Notes: generated by a model not told the origin, from the letters alone. Shown: positions 21,781-35,263, counted from the first letter of the stretch. The stretch: DNA of 64,000 nucleotides from Pseudoscleropodium purum (GCA_963969395.1 OZ017795.1:4030001-4094000), one strand, 5' to 3'. Translations and numbers: made by a program.

Positions 21781-23520
21781 GAAGCTATGAAATAATACTT
21801 TCTATTGGTTGCGGTGAAATCAGAGCGAGATTACAGACATCTTCATGACTGACGAAGAACTCTGGTCTCTTTTTATGTTTTGAAAATGAAAAAACAACAG
21901 AAGATTTTAGTGCAAGATTCATGTATGTTTTTGTAAAGGAAAGTTTCTTCACTCTCTTTTTGAAGGCACAGGAATGATGGGTCCACTCATTTGAAACCCC
22001 AAACCATATCAAATCGGATACACACCATCACTTATAGAGTTTGGATGCTGACCGTCACTTATAGAGATTTTCTTTCCTTCTTTCGAGAGAAGAAGCACTT
22101 TCTATTTAACCCATAACTTCTAAAGGACCACAAGGCCTCCAAGTGGCTTCTACAACATGGTATTCTACACCCCTAATTCTTTGAAAGGTGATCCTTAAAG
22201 GACATGGTCTTCACGACCAAGATAGTTACCTATTATTGGCCCAATAGGTGAACGATGAAGTCATCCATCAACTATTCAACTATTAGTTTTTGCCTCAAAG
22301 TTCTTCACGGGTTTAAGGACCTTTCCAACCCCTCCAACATTCATAAGTTGGAATATTCAAAATTGTTGATTCAATAGTCAATGGTTTTTGGATTGGGTAG
22401 GCTTGTTGTATATGTATTTTTACAAAGCTTGTATTAATACAATTACAATTTCTTGATTTGTACACGGGCAGATTGTTTGATCTAGAGGTTGAATCTTATA
22501 AAGACCAAAAACATTGCTTGGATAGAGAAAGTAGTAGTAAATAATATATGAGAGCAAATATTGCCCTTGTTTCCTTGCATTACTAGACCAACTATTCTTA
22601 CTTATTTATTTGTTGACCTATTGAATAATTCATGCCCATGTCTAAAAAATTTATGCAAGATTCTTCGGGCTACCTTGTTAGGAACAAAATTGCCTTTTAA
22701 GGGTTAACCTTGAAAGGATGGATCTACAACCACTAATTTCAAGCCTCATTGGCCATCACTCTATTTATTGCCATTTTGCAACTAGATATGAATGAAAATT
22801 TTTATACTTATTTTTTGGAGATGAAAGCATATGTCTACTATAAGTGATACAATTTTCAAAATTTTCAGGAAAATTTGAAATTACTATGACTATTCTTTCA
22901 AGTGAAAAAAATCATTTGAAATACAAATCATATGAAAAAAATCTGAAATTTTCACCATTGATGTATATTATATGGAATAATTTATATCATTATGGTATAA
23001 ATCAAAGCTACAAAGTCATTCTAAAATTAGAAAATCAACAAACTACGATTATAGGTCCAAAGTTCATATTATTATAAAATACAAAAAATTGTAAATTTTT
23101 CAAAATTTGCAAGTGGAGTAGAAACTATATTTGATAAACTTCATTTCATAAGTTGGATTCAAATTTTAAAAATATCATTTTTATAGCTAAAATTCATGTA
23201 AAGAATAAATAACAAAAATGGCCAAAATATACTACAAAGGTGATCTCTAGATTAAACATCTTCTACTTTAAAAAAGCCAGTAATTATATTATAATGAAGG
23301 AATTTGCAAAACTATTCATTAAAAATGTACTCAAGCAACTTTCAAAAAAATTGTATGATTTTTTTCTCCTTTCTATAACTTACTAGGTGAAGTCATGTAA
23401 AGGACATTTTCCATCTTCTTCACTCTTTTTAGGGCCCTTGAAGGAAGCAACCTTGATGATAAATATCCACTAAAAATTTATTCAATTTATGAACTAATAG
23501 GTACATTATTTGTTTTCATA
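21781..23520. other. AT-rich intergenic DNA, no gene seen
   Basis: No supported feature. Confidence 0.5.
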
Positions 23521-23793
23521 GAAAGACATCTAGGTTAACACTAGAAGGAACCCACGTTTAATTGAATGTTCTTGCGTCAAAGTTGACGGATTTTTTTTTC
23601 GCGTCCAATGTAACATCGTCATATATGTATGTCAACAGTGATGTCCAATGTAACACAAAGGTGTTACATTGGACATCAATGTTGACATACATATATGAAG
23701 ATGTTACATTGGACGCGCAAAAAAATCCATCAACTTTGATGCAAGAACATCCAATTAAATGTGAGCTCCTTCTAGTGTAACCTTGGAAAGACA
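23521..23793. mobile_element. Foldback element with 8-bp flanking repeat
   Basis: An almost perfect palindrome has arms of about 120 bp centred near 23658. Outer ends read AGGTTAACACTAGAAGG on the left and CCTTCTAGTGTAACCT on the right. The exact octamer GAAAGACA flanks it at 23521-23528 and 23786-23793, consistent with an 8-bp target-site duplication and a hAT-like origin. Open frames on the two strands encode nearly the same peptide simply because the arms mirror each other. It would form a long hairpin if transcribed. It is non-coding. Confidence 0.85.
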
Positions 23794-24440
23794 AGACTTC
23801 TCACTCCTAGGTAGTCAACCAAAAGGGTTTGAACTATTGGATGAATAGGTGCATTCTTTAATCCTATGCAATGTCATAGGATTAAAAACAAATAAACAAA
23901 TACAATACAATGCAACTCTCAAGGATTGGCGAGAGATTGAAGAAAGAAAGTACAAATTTTTATATAGAAGATTGTGTTATGTAATAATGTACTAATTTAA
24001 AGAGGAGAAAATGTGGTTGAGATAGAATATATCTACTGAATAGTATCCTTCTAAGTAAGGAAATCAATCTCAATTGTATCCTTGTAGAAGACAAGGGTTA
24101 CTTGGACCCATATCTTTCAAAGAATCGTAGAGCATAGAACACCTCACCTCATCAAATCGGAGAACTCTCCTATTGAAGTTCCATAATTAGAATGATCAAG
24201 GTACTTCTAAGTAATGAAATTGTTGTTACTACATAACATTAAAGGTTGATGTTGGAATTAACTTTGCAAAATTATCTCTCAAAACAATTTAATAACTACA
24301 CTTCAAATGGATGCACATGTCTTCAATATAAGAGGCACAAATTTGTATTGGCCATCAACAAACTTCATATATACAATACACCACAACAATAGTAGATTTC
24401 AAATCCTACCTTTCATGCTATGTTTACGAGCATGCTTTTT
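23794..24440. other. AT-rich intergenic DNA, no gene seen
   Basis: No supported feature. Confidence 0.5.
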
Positions 24441-25694
24441 CTTTAGTCATTGAATGATCAAAAACTTCACTCAGAATTGCTATCAAGACTGTTCAAGTTT
24501 CGGAGCCCTTCAACAATTGCCTCCATTTCACACTTTCGAGTTTCACACCAGCTAAGAACGCTCTTCCTGGAAGGCGTGGCAATTCAGACATAACTTTAGG
24601 AAGACCAGACAATAGGTTCATTATCCAAGTGATGGCGGAGGCACTAGAAGATGGAGAAATCAGGATGTGTGTGTGCAGAGAGAAGTACTAGGTCTCACAT
24701 CATCCATCTTTCCATGTGGAAAAAAAGCTTCCATTTCAGGGAGTGAAATGACACCTTCAGCCCATGACGAAGCAACTGCTTCAAAGGGAGAGAGGTCGAT
24801 AAGATAGATTACACTGAACGGACTCCAAGCAGAACGAGCTGTGAGTTCAGCGTCCCTTTTCTGGGATGGGAGAATCACTGACTACTACTGTGCTCCATAA
24901 CGCATTATCGCATCAAGAGGAGCTCAACCACTCAAATCGGATTTCAGGTAGATGACATAAGGAGCAGAAGGACCTAGTCTATTTAATAGCTACCGCATCC
25001 AATCAATCTTAGTCGCCCAGAATGTCGGAGAGCAAATTTAATGGCCTAAGGGTGGTTTAACACCTATGGGTGACAAGTGAGATCAGCAATTGAATGATCC
25101 ACGAACCAAGACATGCCCGCAATCGACGCTTAACTATGAGAAACGTTGCTGATATTCTAGGATTCACAACGTCAGCAAAGACTCCAGATTCATTCATAGG
25201 CTTTGCTTCAACCTCCAATCCAAGCTGCAAAGCCAACGGCTGATGGGACATTATCAAGATCTGCACCACCCGGGTACCGTTCAGGACTTGCAGAAAGCAG
25301 TCATTCTCTCATGTCCCCCACTAACTTCATTCTGGAGGTGGTAACTCCGCGGCTCTGGTGAGCAGAAATTCCTGATTTCAACATTTTAATTTCAATTAGC
25401 CTTCTGCATCTCTGACCGGTGGATGCACCAGTGGCAAAAGTCACCAATGCGTGCACGGCACTGAAAGATCAAGGAAAGCAGTTCAAGTGTAGTACTTCCG
25501 ACTTCAAGCGTGCGTCATTGTGATCAGCGACCGAAGGCGTGATCCCACGTATCTGCACTCCAGAACACGCTTTCTGTCAACCTGCAATAAACCAAAAGAC
25601 CAGTCAGCACAGATTCAAAGAGTTCAAAATGAAACTCCCAGTCGCTGCTGACAGCGCTCGGTACCACACGATTACAATACCAATGTACGGACAG
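24441..25694. other. 3' flank of bHLH copy 2, unassigned frames
   Basis: GC-richer DNA. Minus-strand frames at 24660-24878 and 25057-25269 are gene-like in composition but carry no motif I recognise. The part nearest copy 2 shares short blocks with the corresponding flank of copy 1 (GCTTTCTGTCAACCTG near 25567), so it is probably part of the duplicated locus, including the 3' UTR. Confidence 0.4.
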
Positions 25695-26720
25695 TTATCC
25701 CAACAACGACTTTGTAACCAAGACATACGGTGCAACAGAACGATCGGGGCTTTGAAGGATTTGCGTCTGTACCAGTGATCCAAGGCAGTTCAATACAAAT
25801 CGTTCCTCAAAAGCAACACTGACTTCTTCCACATTCAACCTCCTTGCTTCGAGCACCTTCATAATGTCTGCAAGCAGGCCGGCCCTTTTGTCACACTCGA
25901 CCCGGATTCGCAGACCCGCTCGGGTACTTACCACCTCCACCTGATCATACCAAAAATTTCGTCAGACTCTTCAAACCGGAAGGACACTGTCAAGTCGGGC
26001 ACCGCGTTCCGTAATCGAAGCGATAACAGAAAGAGGGACTTCAAGAAACCAACCCTTGATCGCGAACGCCCACGACGACTGGCACAGCTCCACTCGAAGG
26101 CAGAATTCGAATCCACGGCCCTCTCCTCGGCGCTACAAGACGGACTTTCAAAGTCGTCTTCACACGAGCTCGCATCGTCGTCGCTACATGGCTCCGAGTC
26201 AAGCTCCGAATGCAGCTCCTGCACTTGTCTCTGAAGCTCCGCGATGTACTCGTACGCGTCTGTTAATACCGACGCACTCTCATCCTGCGCGCCACCATGG
26301 AGCAAGGATCGTCAGGCTCCCATTTTCAATCCCTCAGCCTTCTCCACCCCATGGCGACATAGCAATTCAATATTGCAGAGCCACGGTCCACCAACGGTGT
26401 GTCCCCCCCTCCCCTCTCTTTTCAAACCTCTCAACAAAGCACGAACACAAAAATATACTCACAGTGCAAGACCCAGGTATAACGGCCCGCAAAAGCTCCA
26501 GCTGCTCATCGATTCTCCTCCGCACCCGTCGCTCGGGCACCACCCCGTTCTCCGACCCCGCGCCACTCGTTCGCTTGGAGTTTCGCGGCGCCACACACTC
26601 AGGCACTCGGGGGACGTAAGCACACTCCTCATCGCTCTCAGCATCCGTCAAGTCGGATAAATAACCCACGTTATCACAATCATACTCCAGTGCAACGGCA
26701 AACTCCACCGGCACACCCAT
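25695..26720 (-). CDS. bHLH-ACT-like transcription regulator, copy 2
   Basis: Inferred exons are 26720-26463 (donor GTGAGT at 26462), 26284 to 26054 (GTTGGT donor, most likely) and 25940-25695, for a product of about 244 aa. The start Met at 26720 has an in-frame TAG two codons upstream, which fixes the frame start. The domain order is as in copy 1: a basic region with ERRVRRR, helix 1, an intron in the loop, helix 2 (VLTDAYEYIAELQRQVQEL), an acidic Ser-rich linker, then an ACT-like C-terminus. The N-terminal 15 or so residues and the C-terminus differ from copy 1; the ACT part reads LLADIMKVLEARRLNVEEVS, and the tail extends about 14 residues further. A nuclear DNA-binding or dimerising regulator is inferred from the family. 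Both paralogues have the same orientation, 14.7 kb apart. Confidence 0.82.
25875..26670. repeat. Near-identical tract shared with bHLH copy 1 (796 bp)
   Basis: Partner of 11142-11935; see that entry for extent and differences. The 2-bp length difference lies near the exon 2/intron 2 junction, so the unspliced reading frames of the two copies differ there. This supports the region being intronic. Confidence 0.9.
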
Positions 26721-27600
26721 ATTCTATGGTAACTCCACCCCCACCGTCGTCAGCAACCCTGACCTAGCTAACGATGTCACCAACCCTAGACACCAAGACC
26801 CCCGCAATCCCGCCACCACTGCCAATTATACCCGCTCTTGCAAGTGTGTCTTCTCACCCCTGATCTAGCTCACACACACCCCGGCCAATTCCTCTTACCC
26901 CGCCAGTACGTCCTCCACAAATAAAACCCAAGAAATACACGCCCAACCAATTAATTCAACAAATGCCCTTCAATTCAAATCAAACCAGTGCTGCCTTCTT
27001 CGCAAGCAACCCCACTTTCTCCAAAGTGATCGACAGCTGGGGTACGAAGAAATGATGGGAGCACGGCGAAGAAACCGAGACCCGCGATGTGTGATAGATG
27101 CAGAGGAGGCTAGAGCGAAGAGAGGAGGAGAGCTGCGCAGCCAAGGCGTGTGTTTGTGGGTGCGACAGAAGTTGAAAACTTGCATGGACCTGCATGCACG
27201 TGAAGGAGTGAGCTGCGCTTGGCTGCGACGTGGGGGACGTTGGGGACGTTGGAGAATGGGGTGGAGTGGAATGAAGAGAGTAGAGAATTAGAGATGAGGG
27301 GCAAGGGGGCAAATGGGAGGCTCTTTGTATGGGAAGGGAAAAGGGGGGGGGGGGCATGATCGAAGTCAAGTGGGTGAGGACCCTGGCTGGACTGCATGCG
27401 TTCCTTGCCGTTGCCTTATGCCTGTCCTGGGGGCGTCTGACTTGGACAGTGGAAACCAGGAGCATTCTGCCGCCTCCTGTGTAACTTCTACCCTGCAATG
27501 TGCTCACGCTTTTGGAGGTCGGGGTAAGGTAGAACAGCCTAATTCTGTCACTTGCCTAATTCCGTTACGTACATTTTGGCCCCAATTCCATTAACTGCAA
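26721..27600. promoter_or_regulatory. Upstream region of bHLH copy 2
   Basis: Probable promoter and 5' UTR. It includes the conserved RY/G-box site and a run of 12 G at 27343-27354. Open frames of up to 175 codons on the minus strand are rich in Pro/Ser/His from C-rich sequence and are not supported as genes. Confidence 0.45.
27181..27204. promoter_or_regulatory. Conserved RY plus G-box motif upstream of bHLH copy 2
   Basis: TGCATGGACC followed by TGCATGCACGTGAA, matching 12486-12509 with a single substitution. It lies about 460 bp from the start codon. Confidence 0.65.
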
Positions 27601-29837
27601 AACCCATATCCATTCACTTTCTTGACAATTTAAGTGCATTAATGTCCAAAGGGGTAACGTGTCAATCCTTCATTGGTGGGAACTAAAGTGCCAATAGATA
27701 CATGTTAAAGATGGTGATGGGTTGTTCATGAGACATTTTTTACCCCATTCTATGGACAATTTTGTCATTTTAGGGCAGTTTACATTGAAAATTCACAGAA
27801 ATTATAATTTTGATTGGAAAATTATAATTCTACTTGGATTTGATTTGGAAAACAAGCACACAATTCTAAGAAAATATGTTCCTCTCCTGAAGTTGGCTCC
27901 AAGATAGTCAGATTGCAAATTAGGATGGTAATAGGTTGTTCTACTTTAAGTAAGAATTGGAGCAAAAGAATCAACTTTCACCGGTTGTCTACCCTTTTTG
28001 GGGGGGTGTAGTCAACCCTCCAAGGGCACAACCTTTAATGAGGGAGTCAAACAAAACTTGTCAAATTTTTAAAAAGAATAGGTTGATTTTTCAATTAAGG
28101 TAGGAGTTTCTTAACTCTTCAACATCGACATTGACAAAATACACCTCATGGATGACAAAAAATTCTTTTAGGAGGACAAGAAGTGCAACTATTCATCTTT
28201 ATAATTTTTTATGAAAAGGAAAGGTCTTCTATAGTAGTTTGACTTCCAATGAGTACCCTTGCATTTTTTTAAGCCAAAGATTTATAGGATACCCATATGG
28301 ATGATTTTCACAATTACTAGCAAGTCCTTTAAGGATTAAAGTGCTCAAGTTCTAAAATCATCCATGTCTTCAAATTTACACTTTGGGAATGTACACTAGA
28401 GAATTAGCAAAAGCGGGCTTATGCAAGATTAGAGACCTAAAGGATTCATCAATTTAGGATTTCAAATTTCAGGAGAATATGTCTCAAGAGTTTCCATTAG
28501 TTACTAATGATCATAACCGCTGGCCTTTCTTATTGCTCAAATTCCCCAAAGATGGCTTCTTTTACTTACTGAGTCAATAGAACACATATCAAAAGACAAG
28601 TGGGTTGGCCTTTTCAGCCAGACAAATGCCCCCATACTCGAGGTTATGTGGCAAGCCACCAACTCGGATTTCACCTTGCTCCATCTCTACAATGAACATT
28701 TTACTTTACCTAGGGAGACAATTCATACATCAATCGGCCTCGATTCAAGAAACTTATCTTTTTTAACCTCTTCGACTAAAAAAGTAGTATACAACAATTT
28801 CATTTGACGTATCCAAATCATCAGAATCCATAAAATTAGTGGTCAACATATTCATTTTCTCTTTGCAGGAATAGTTATCTCCCTTGAGTTTGACCCCAAG
28901 ATGATTGAAATGGGAAAATGGTCATGGGCTGTTGAGTATTTGGCCTCTTCTAGTAGGAAACTTTTAACCAAATCAAACAATTCAGATGCTCAATTCCTTC
29001 GAAATGGCCTAGCACTCTCCTGGATACTTTTTCCCTTTTAAAAGATTGATGTATGATATAAAGCGTGACTTTAGAAGGATGTAGTGTTCATTAGATAAAT
29101 TTGGCATAACGCCGTCGCCTTGAACTCCTGGAGAGCTCAAATTGTATCAAGAATCAACTCCAATTGTGGTTGTTGTATCTTGAGAACTATTGAGACCTCC
29201 ATCCACAAATTCTTCACTTGTCCCAAAGTACAACATCTAAGACTACACCCAATCAATTATGTATCATCTCCAAAGTATTTCCACACTAAAGGGCCTTCAT
29301 ACTAGACTAGATGCTATTCATTATACTTTTAGCTCTCTATTATCCAGAAAATTTTACAAGCTATGCACCATCTGGTCTCTAATTCAAGGGCTATGTTACG
29401 GCCCAAATAACACTTCACTATTCAAGACAGTCCTTCATTGCTTAATGGGTTCACTATACTTGTTTTCAACATCATTTGGGTCACAATTGACTAACAATCC
29501 GCATACCACACACTCATAGCATTAGTTCTCAATTCCAACTCACATTGCTAAGTCTAGTCCCTTAGAACTATTAGTATACACTCCGCTTATGATACCGGAT
29601 ATGTTACTTGGTAACATGAAGCAAAACTTCCATTTTAATATGCTAAGATTTGTGGTCACACTATACACCATGCCTCTAATTGCCCTTGAGTGTCACCCTA
29701 CTCCATACTAGCCCATTATGTATTTTCTTTTTTGTATACCAAGGTTAAATGGGACTCACAACTCAATACACATTGAATTACAAAAAATTTCAGGCCCTAG
29801 AAGGTTTGCTAGTTTGGAATTGCTTGCAAACTACCTT
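27601..29837. other. AT-rich intergenic DNA, no gene seen
   Basis: Between about 28400 and 29550 the composition is slightly more balanced, with frames of 60-86 codons, possibly a heavily decayed retroelement. No diagnostic motif could be found. Confidence 0.4.
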
Positions 29838-30095
29838 GGTGCGATTAGAGAGGAAATTCCTTAGTTTTTAATTTTTTAATGAAACTTGTTGATGTGGCAC
29901 TACTTGTACCACGTTAGCGCCATGTCAGGTTTTCATACTTTTTAAATATTTTTAAAAATTTTAAATTTTTTTTTAAAAAAATTTTAAATTTTTAAAATTA
30001 AATTTTTAAAAAAAATTTTCCTGTAATTGCATTGCGGAGCACCGAAAACAGATTTCTTAACAGCCCTCCATAGGGCTCATATTTTTCCTAATGAG
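29838..30095. mobile_element. Possible degraded CATTAG-family MITE
   Basis: The left end GATTAGAGAGGAAATT and the right end TTTTTCCTAATG are weakly inverted. The interior has GATGTGGCACTACTTG followed by an AT-only core (about 29940-30020), a layout like the 56.2-kb copy. Assignment is tentative. Confidence 0.35.
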
Positions 30096-32851
30096 AGTAG
30101 CCTAATAAAGAATAGGACATCACCCAATCAATGCCATGGGACACACAAGTATTTCATGGTGCCTTGGAGGTAGTGTTGAAGTTCCATCACCAAGGCTTCT
30201 AAAAAGGAGTGAAGGGAGATCAACTTCTCCTATAACACCTTCTATGGCATTCAATGGAGCCCCCTTTTGTGGATCAAAGGCACTTCTCAAACTCACTTGG
30301 GTTTTAGAAGACCACCCATTTCCAACCAAAATCACCAAGTTATGTCACCATTTGCGTTCCTGAACTTCCAAATAGCATAACTTTGCAACCAAAACTCCAA
30401 ATCTCACATGTGAGTTCATTTTGAATATCTACTTATCAAGTAGATACCGATCAACTACTCACTTGTTTCATTTGAAGAAATTCTTGAAAAATTATGTCCC
30501 TCTAAAGATTTAAATTCACCGGGAGGAGCATCATGCCTTTCTGGGAGGAGTCTCACGTCTTTACTATGGCTCTTCTTTTGGCCATAACTTTTGACTCTTA
30601 GCTTAGAATCTTGTAATGCTTGTTATTTTATCATCCTGGTATTCATAGCTTTCTAATTATATATTATATGTCATACTTTCATGAGGGATTCATAGGGAAT
30701 CCTTACTCTAGCCCTTCAAAGTCCAAATGTCATTAGGACATTTCCAACTTCAAATGGCTATAATCTCTAGCCAACTAGTTCAAATCTTGCGTCCTTTAAA
30801 CAATTAAAAGCACCTTCTCAAGAGTTTTCTAAGCATGTATGACACACTACCATCTTCTTCAAGTTCAAAAAGCTATTGCGCCTTGTTTGCTTGAAAGTCT
30901 CTCATTTCTCCCTTCTCAGACTATTGCAAGACTTGGAAAGTCACCCTCAAGGTCCCCTTTGCTCACTAAAGCACTTCGGATACCCCAAAGAGATAGAGGC
31001 ATGACAAGTTGGCTCTTTAGCTTTGCTAGTTTCCTACAACCAAATCATCTTCTCTCAAAATTGATGGCCAATTCATCTCCTTCACACCTTGCTTTGGAAT
31101 GCCCTCCTTAATTTAGGTTGAGTTGTTCATCTAAAGATTCAACAAGCCTCCTGATTGCATCCAAATCAATCTACTAGAATATGAAACCAATTTGACAATA
31201 TTTGACTCCATTCCCCTACCCTTGCTAGATGTAACAGTGACTTAATTTGGTGGAATAGGAAGAGGTCCCCCTTCTATTATTTCATTTAGATCTCCTACTC
31301 TATTTCGTGTTTTTTTTGTTTTTTTTCTCACAATCTCTTTAATTGACCAACTATCGGGCTTGGCTATTTTTTTGGTTCCTTTTTTTCAATGCAAGGGTCC
31401 TTCATTTGTTTCAAAAAAATGTTTACTTTATACATGTTGCTTTTTTGTTGTACTAGCAATTACTAGAAGAAATCCCAGTATTTTTTCATGTTTAAAAAAC
31501 GTGGAAATACATTTTTTTTCTAACATCAAGTGTGCCCCCATAAATGTCAAAAAAAATGCATCAAAATTGACATGACAAAAACAAGCAAAAATTTGCAAAA
31601 ATTTGCAAAAATGTGCCATATTTTTAGTGTAACGTCATAAAAAGCAAGGTCAAAGAAGGGGCCAAAAGTGCATTGTGTGGTAGCCACTTCACCTCCACAT
31701 AAGCACTATGTAGATAAATGGTGCCATGTGGTATTTTTTCACTCAACTCGAAGATAACATGGTAGTTGATGTAGCACCTAACTTCATGATGTTTGAAAAG
31801 ATTAATAGTATTTTGAGAAATGTCAACCTAGATGTCAAGAAGAATTTTAATATTGTTTTTAATGACTTAAACATCTTGGATTTTTTTGAGACATAAGATT
31901 CAACACCTAAATATTTTACAACATCAACTTTGACATATACCACACATAGTACACTGTATAGAATAGGCCATATACAATTTACTATACAACATAGATTATA
32001 TACAATATATCATATAGAGTACACAATATGCCATAAATTGTATAATTTACACAATACACCATATTTGGTATTTATGTTGCATGGCTTCAAAAGCCACTTA
32101 CTATAAGTATATTGACAAAAAAGCAAGCTATTTATACAAGTGGGGTGGTAGGAGGGAAAACAAACAATATGAGATATGAAAAACTCCTAAATTATACAAA
32201 GTTGTTTAGGTTGATGTCACCAAAAAGAACTGAACGTCTTAGTTGACATCTCAATTGATATTGCAAAAAACATTTGGACATTTCAATTGATGACTCAATG
32301 GATGTTTTAGTTGATGTATATAAAGACATTGTTGAGATGGTATCAAAGTGGGTTGACATGGTGTACCACTTCATCTTTGTTGAATGTGATGTCAAGGTCT
32401 TAAGGAGGAATGGAATTACTTCAATACAAATTGCAACAAATAACAAAATTATTTTTCGTTCTTAATATGTTTTGCTATTTACATGAAGGTAAACACAAGA
32501 ACTTCAACAAGAATAGGAATGAGGGAAATCACTTATTATTATTTAAAGTATATATTTGAGTTAAGAAGGTATTTGATGTGGGGCTATTTATTTTAGTTAT
32601 AGTAGTTTAGATGATCGTATTTTCATATAAAAAGCTACATGCGGCATATTTCCCATACCCTATGGTTTTGGTAAATTTATTCTTGTGATTTTTTAAATAG
32701 AGATATCTTACATATAAAATTTAAATGTCCAATTTTTTCATAACCTTACCTTTCTTCACAAATTTTTCCTTTCTTCTACTATATATGTATATATGAAATA
32801 TACTATAAAACCAACAACTTCAATTCAAGTGCCATTGACCAAGTGGCAATT
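30096..32851. other. AT-rich intergenic DNA, no gene seen
   Basis: Frames at 30120-30338 (minus) and 30839-31111 (plus) lack recognisable motifs. AT-simple sequence with repeated ATATACAATATA-like words spans about 31950-32070. Confidence 0.45.
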
Positions 32852-34311
32852 TTAAAACCCTAGAGGCCAATTGTTCATTGAACAAACAAAACTTTGAAAA
32901 TTTGGATAGGTTCCTTGAAGTCAATTTTGGTACGATGTTTATGAAATTTTGACACAAGATGTGAATATATACTTCCTCAGTAGGAATATAATTTTTTTTC
33001 CATAGGAATCTTGAATCAAAAGTATATTGCTCTAAATATTTGGCCTAGTCCAAGAAATTTGGGCATCTTTAGAGCATCTTATTCCAAAATGTTCATCAAT
33101 TATTGAAATTTGGCATTTATGTAACTAATAAAATATGTCATATAATTTCTTTTGGAAATTTAGTTCTCAAATCATATTCTAAGAGGAGTCAAACTTTTTT
33201 GGATATAATTGGGTGGCTTCAAGAAAAACATTTTCTTTTGACTTCAAGCCCTAGTATCTTGCAATATGTGAAGTTAAAGTTCTTGAAATTTTTTCCAATA
33301 TTTCAAATTTTTGTCTCTAACTTTTAACTATTTGGATTTTAAATAAAAAATTTCTTTATTGTTCAAGAAATCATCAAAAAATGATTAGTGTATTGAAAAT
33401 GCACTTAACCTCTCAATGACTAAGAAGACACAATGTATCCTCTTCAAATTTTCAATGGCAAATTCTTGGTTCAGAGAAGTAAATCTCAATATTTTGTAGA
33501 CTAGGAACTTGTAGAGTAGCAAGTTTACATTCTAATTGTACTTTGTAATTTTCAAATTTTCAATGTGGGAAGTATTTAAAAATTTATTTAGAAAATGTAG
33601 TCTAATAGTAAAAGGAAGCAAATATAATTTTTTTACAATAAAAAAATAGTAGGGATGCAAAAAACATTTTTTTGGACATTTCTAGTCTTCACCCTGTACA
33701 AAAGAATTGATATTAGTGAAAAAATAATCATTTGTATTTTTATCTATTTTTAAAATACAAGATTTAATCTGGTGATATTAAAAATACAAAAATAATTAGA
33801 TTGATTCTAAATTTTTTGAACATATTTCGAAAAAATATGCTAAGAATATCAATTATAAATTTTCAAAAATTGATGCGTACATAATTTTTAAAATTTGTAG
33901 GATCCAAATTGGTTGGTTTTGGCTTTCTATTCCTTCTATTTAAAAATTTGTACAAAATTTGAGGGAATTTTTTTATTTTTTATTTTCTAAAATTAAAAAA
34001 TACTACATTTGCCTTAGATTCCAATATAATTTTTTAGGGGTAAAAAATCATTATTCATTTTCTTATAATTTTTCTTCTTCCAAAACTACATTTTTTGCCT
34101 ATGAAGTTGATCATCTAAAAGTGTTATAATCTAAAAAATCAACGGTCAATATTTTCTACAATTAATTCTATGCATACTAGCAAAGTAGTCTTTACTTTTG
34201 TACAATTAAAATTAAAAATTTCAAGCACATCAATGTGCAAAAAAATATCAAAGTGGGACAACTTATTGGAAATCATTATTGTCAAAAAGTTGTTAGGGCT
34301 TAAGGGGTTAA
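32852..34311. mobile_element. TTAA-family element, long copy D
   Basis: The right end AAGGGGTTAA is clear. The best left end is TTAAAACCCTAGAGGCC at 32852, because the interior around 32880-33250 aligns with the 53.6-kb fragment. A second TTAA-type left end at 33405 (TTAACCTCTCAATGACTAAG) is possible and would give a 907-bp unit. It is non-coding and AT-rich, with borders less certain than for copies A-C. Confidence 0.5.
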
Positions 34312-34983
34312 CTTCCGTGCATTGGAGGCTAATATAGAATAAACTAGACTCTATGTTTGCTCCTCAAATTTGTCATGAGTGAAACTAATATCATATCCTT
34401 ATGAATGGTAAAAATCCCCATTTTGGAATTGAGGAAAAAAATTTACTCCAAGAGGACTCAGAGCTTGTTGATTTTGGTTTTCAAGAATAAAAAAGAGTTT
34501 TCCTTTTTTACTTTAAATGTTATAATCTTTCAATTCATGTGGTCAAATGGGTTGAAAATTTTTCCACACATTGTGTTATTTATTTAATTCTCTTTTGTAT
34601 GGTTCAATTTTTTTTCAAATAATTTTTTATTCTAGGCAATGCATCAAAAAATGGCAATTTAAGATTTTTCCCCTTCTAAAATGCTTTTGAGCCTTTAAGA
34701 GTTAATAACAAATTTGCCATTGAATACTTCAAAATCTCCACTAGAACTATCTTGTGAACATCTCATTCAATATAAGTGTATGTAACACATATGGCATCAA
34801 AGATTGAAGTTAATTGGACTAGAAACTCTTGCCACATGTTATATTGTTTTTGGTTTGTTAAACCCACTAAGGTAAACTTCTCTATTCATAAAAATTGACA
34901 ATTTTTGTGCTTGTGGTCAATGTTGTACATTTAAACTTAATTTTTTGATACATACACTACTAGTACCGTGGCACAATTTCAAT
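34312..34983. other. AT-rich intergenic DNA
   Basis: A TTTAAGAGTTAA word at about 34693-34704 may be a further eroded TTAA-family terminus. Nothing else was seen. Confidence 0.4.
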
Positions 34984-35263
34984 CATTAGAAGAGTTTTGG
35001 GGGGTCCAGAAGCTTGTTTCAAGTCTGTTCCCCCATAGCTGTTTCCCGCAGCGAGAGAAATGGCCCACTATCAAAATTTTCTTTTTCATAAAAAAATAAA
35101 TAAATTTAGTCTCCAAATGCAAAAAAAAATTTAATTACATTTTTTTTTGGTCAATGACGTGGCAGGGGCTCGGCCACGTCAGATCACTGCATCAAACTTA
35201 TTTCTTGCATTCGCAAGCTATGATAACTTGTAGGCATCAAGACGCCCCAAAAATCTTCTAATG
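34984..35263. mobile_element. CATTAG-family MITE
   Basis: The left end is CATTAGAAGAGTTTTGGGG and the right end CCCCAAAAATCTTCTAATG. It is 280 bp. The interior AATGGCCCACTATC, AT-rich core, GTCTCCAAAT and GACGTGGCAGGGGCTCGGCC blocks match the 53.0-kb copy in the same orientation. It is non-coding. Confidence 0.87.

Noticed and set aside
23558..23794. Two overlapping frames of 72-78 codons on opposite strands with similar peptides
   Set aside because: Explained by the foldback: the arms are reverse complements, so both strands read alike. No gene.
26056..26660. Plus-strand frames of 138-187 codons antisense to bHLH copy 2
   Set aside because: Shadows of the conserved coding strand. They run through the splice sites of the sense gene and also exist at copy 1 only because the DNA is nearly identical.
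26980..27507. 175-codon minus-strand frame upstream of bHLH copy 2
   Set aside because: C-rich low-complexity translation (Pro/Ser/His), no domain and no equivalent upstream of copy 1. More likely promoter or leader sequence.
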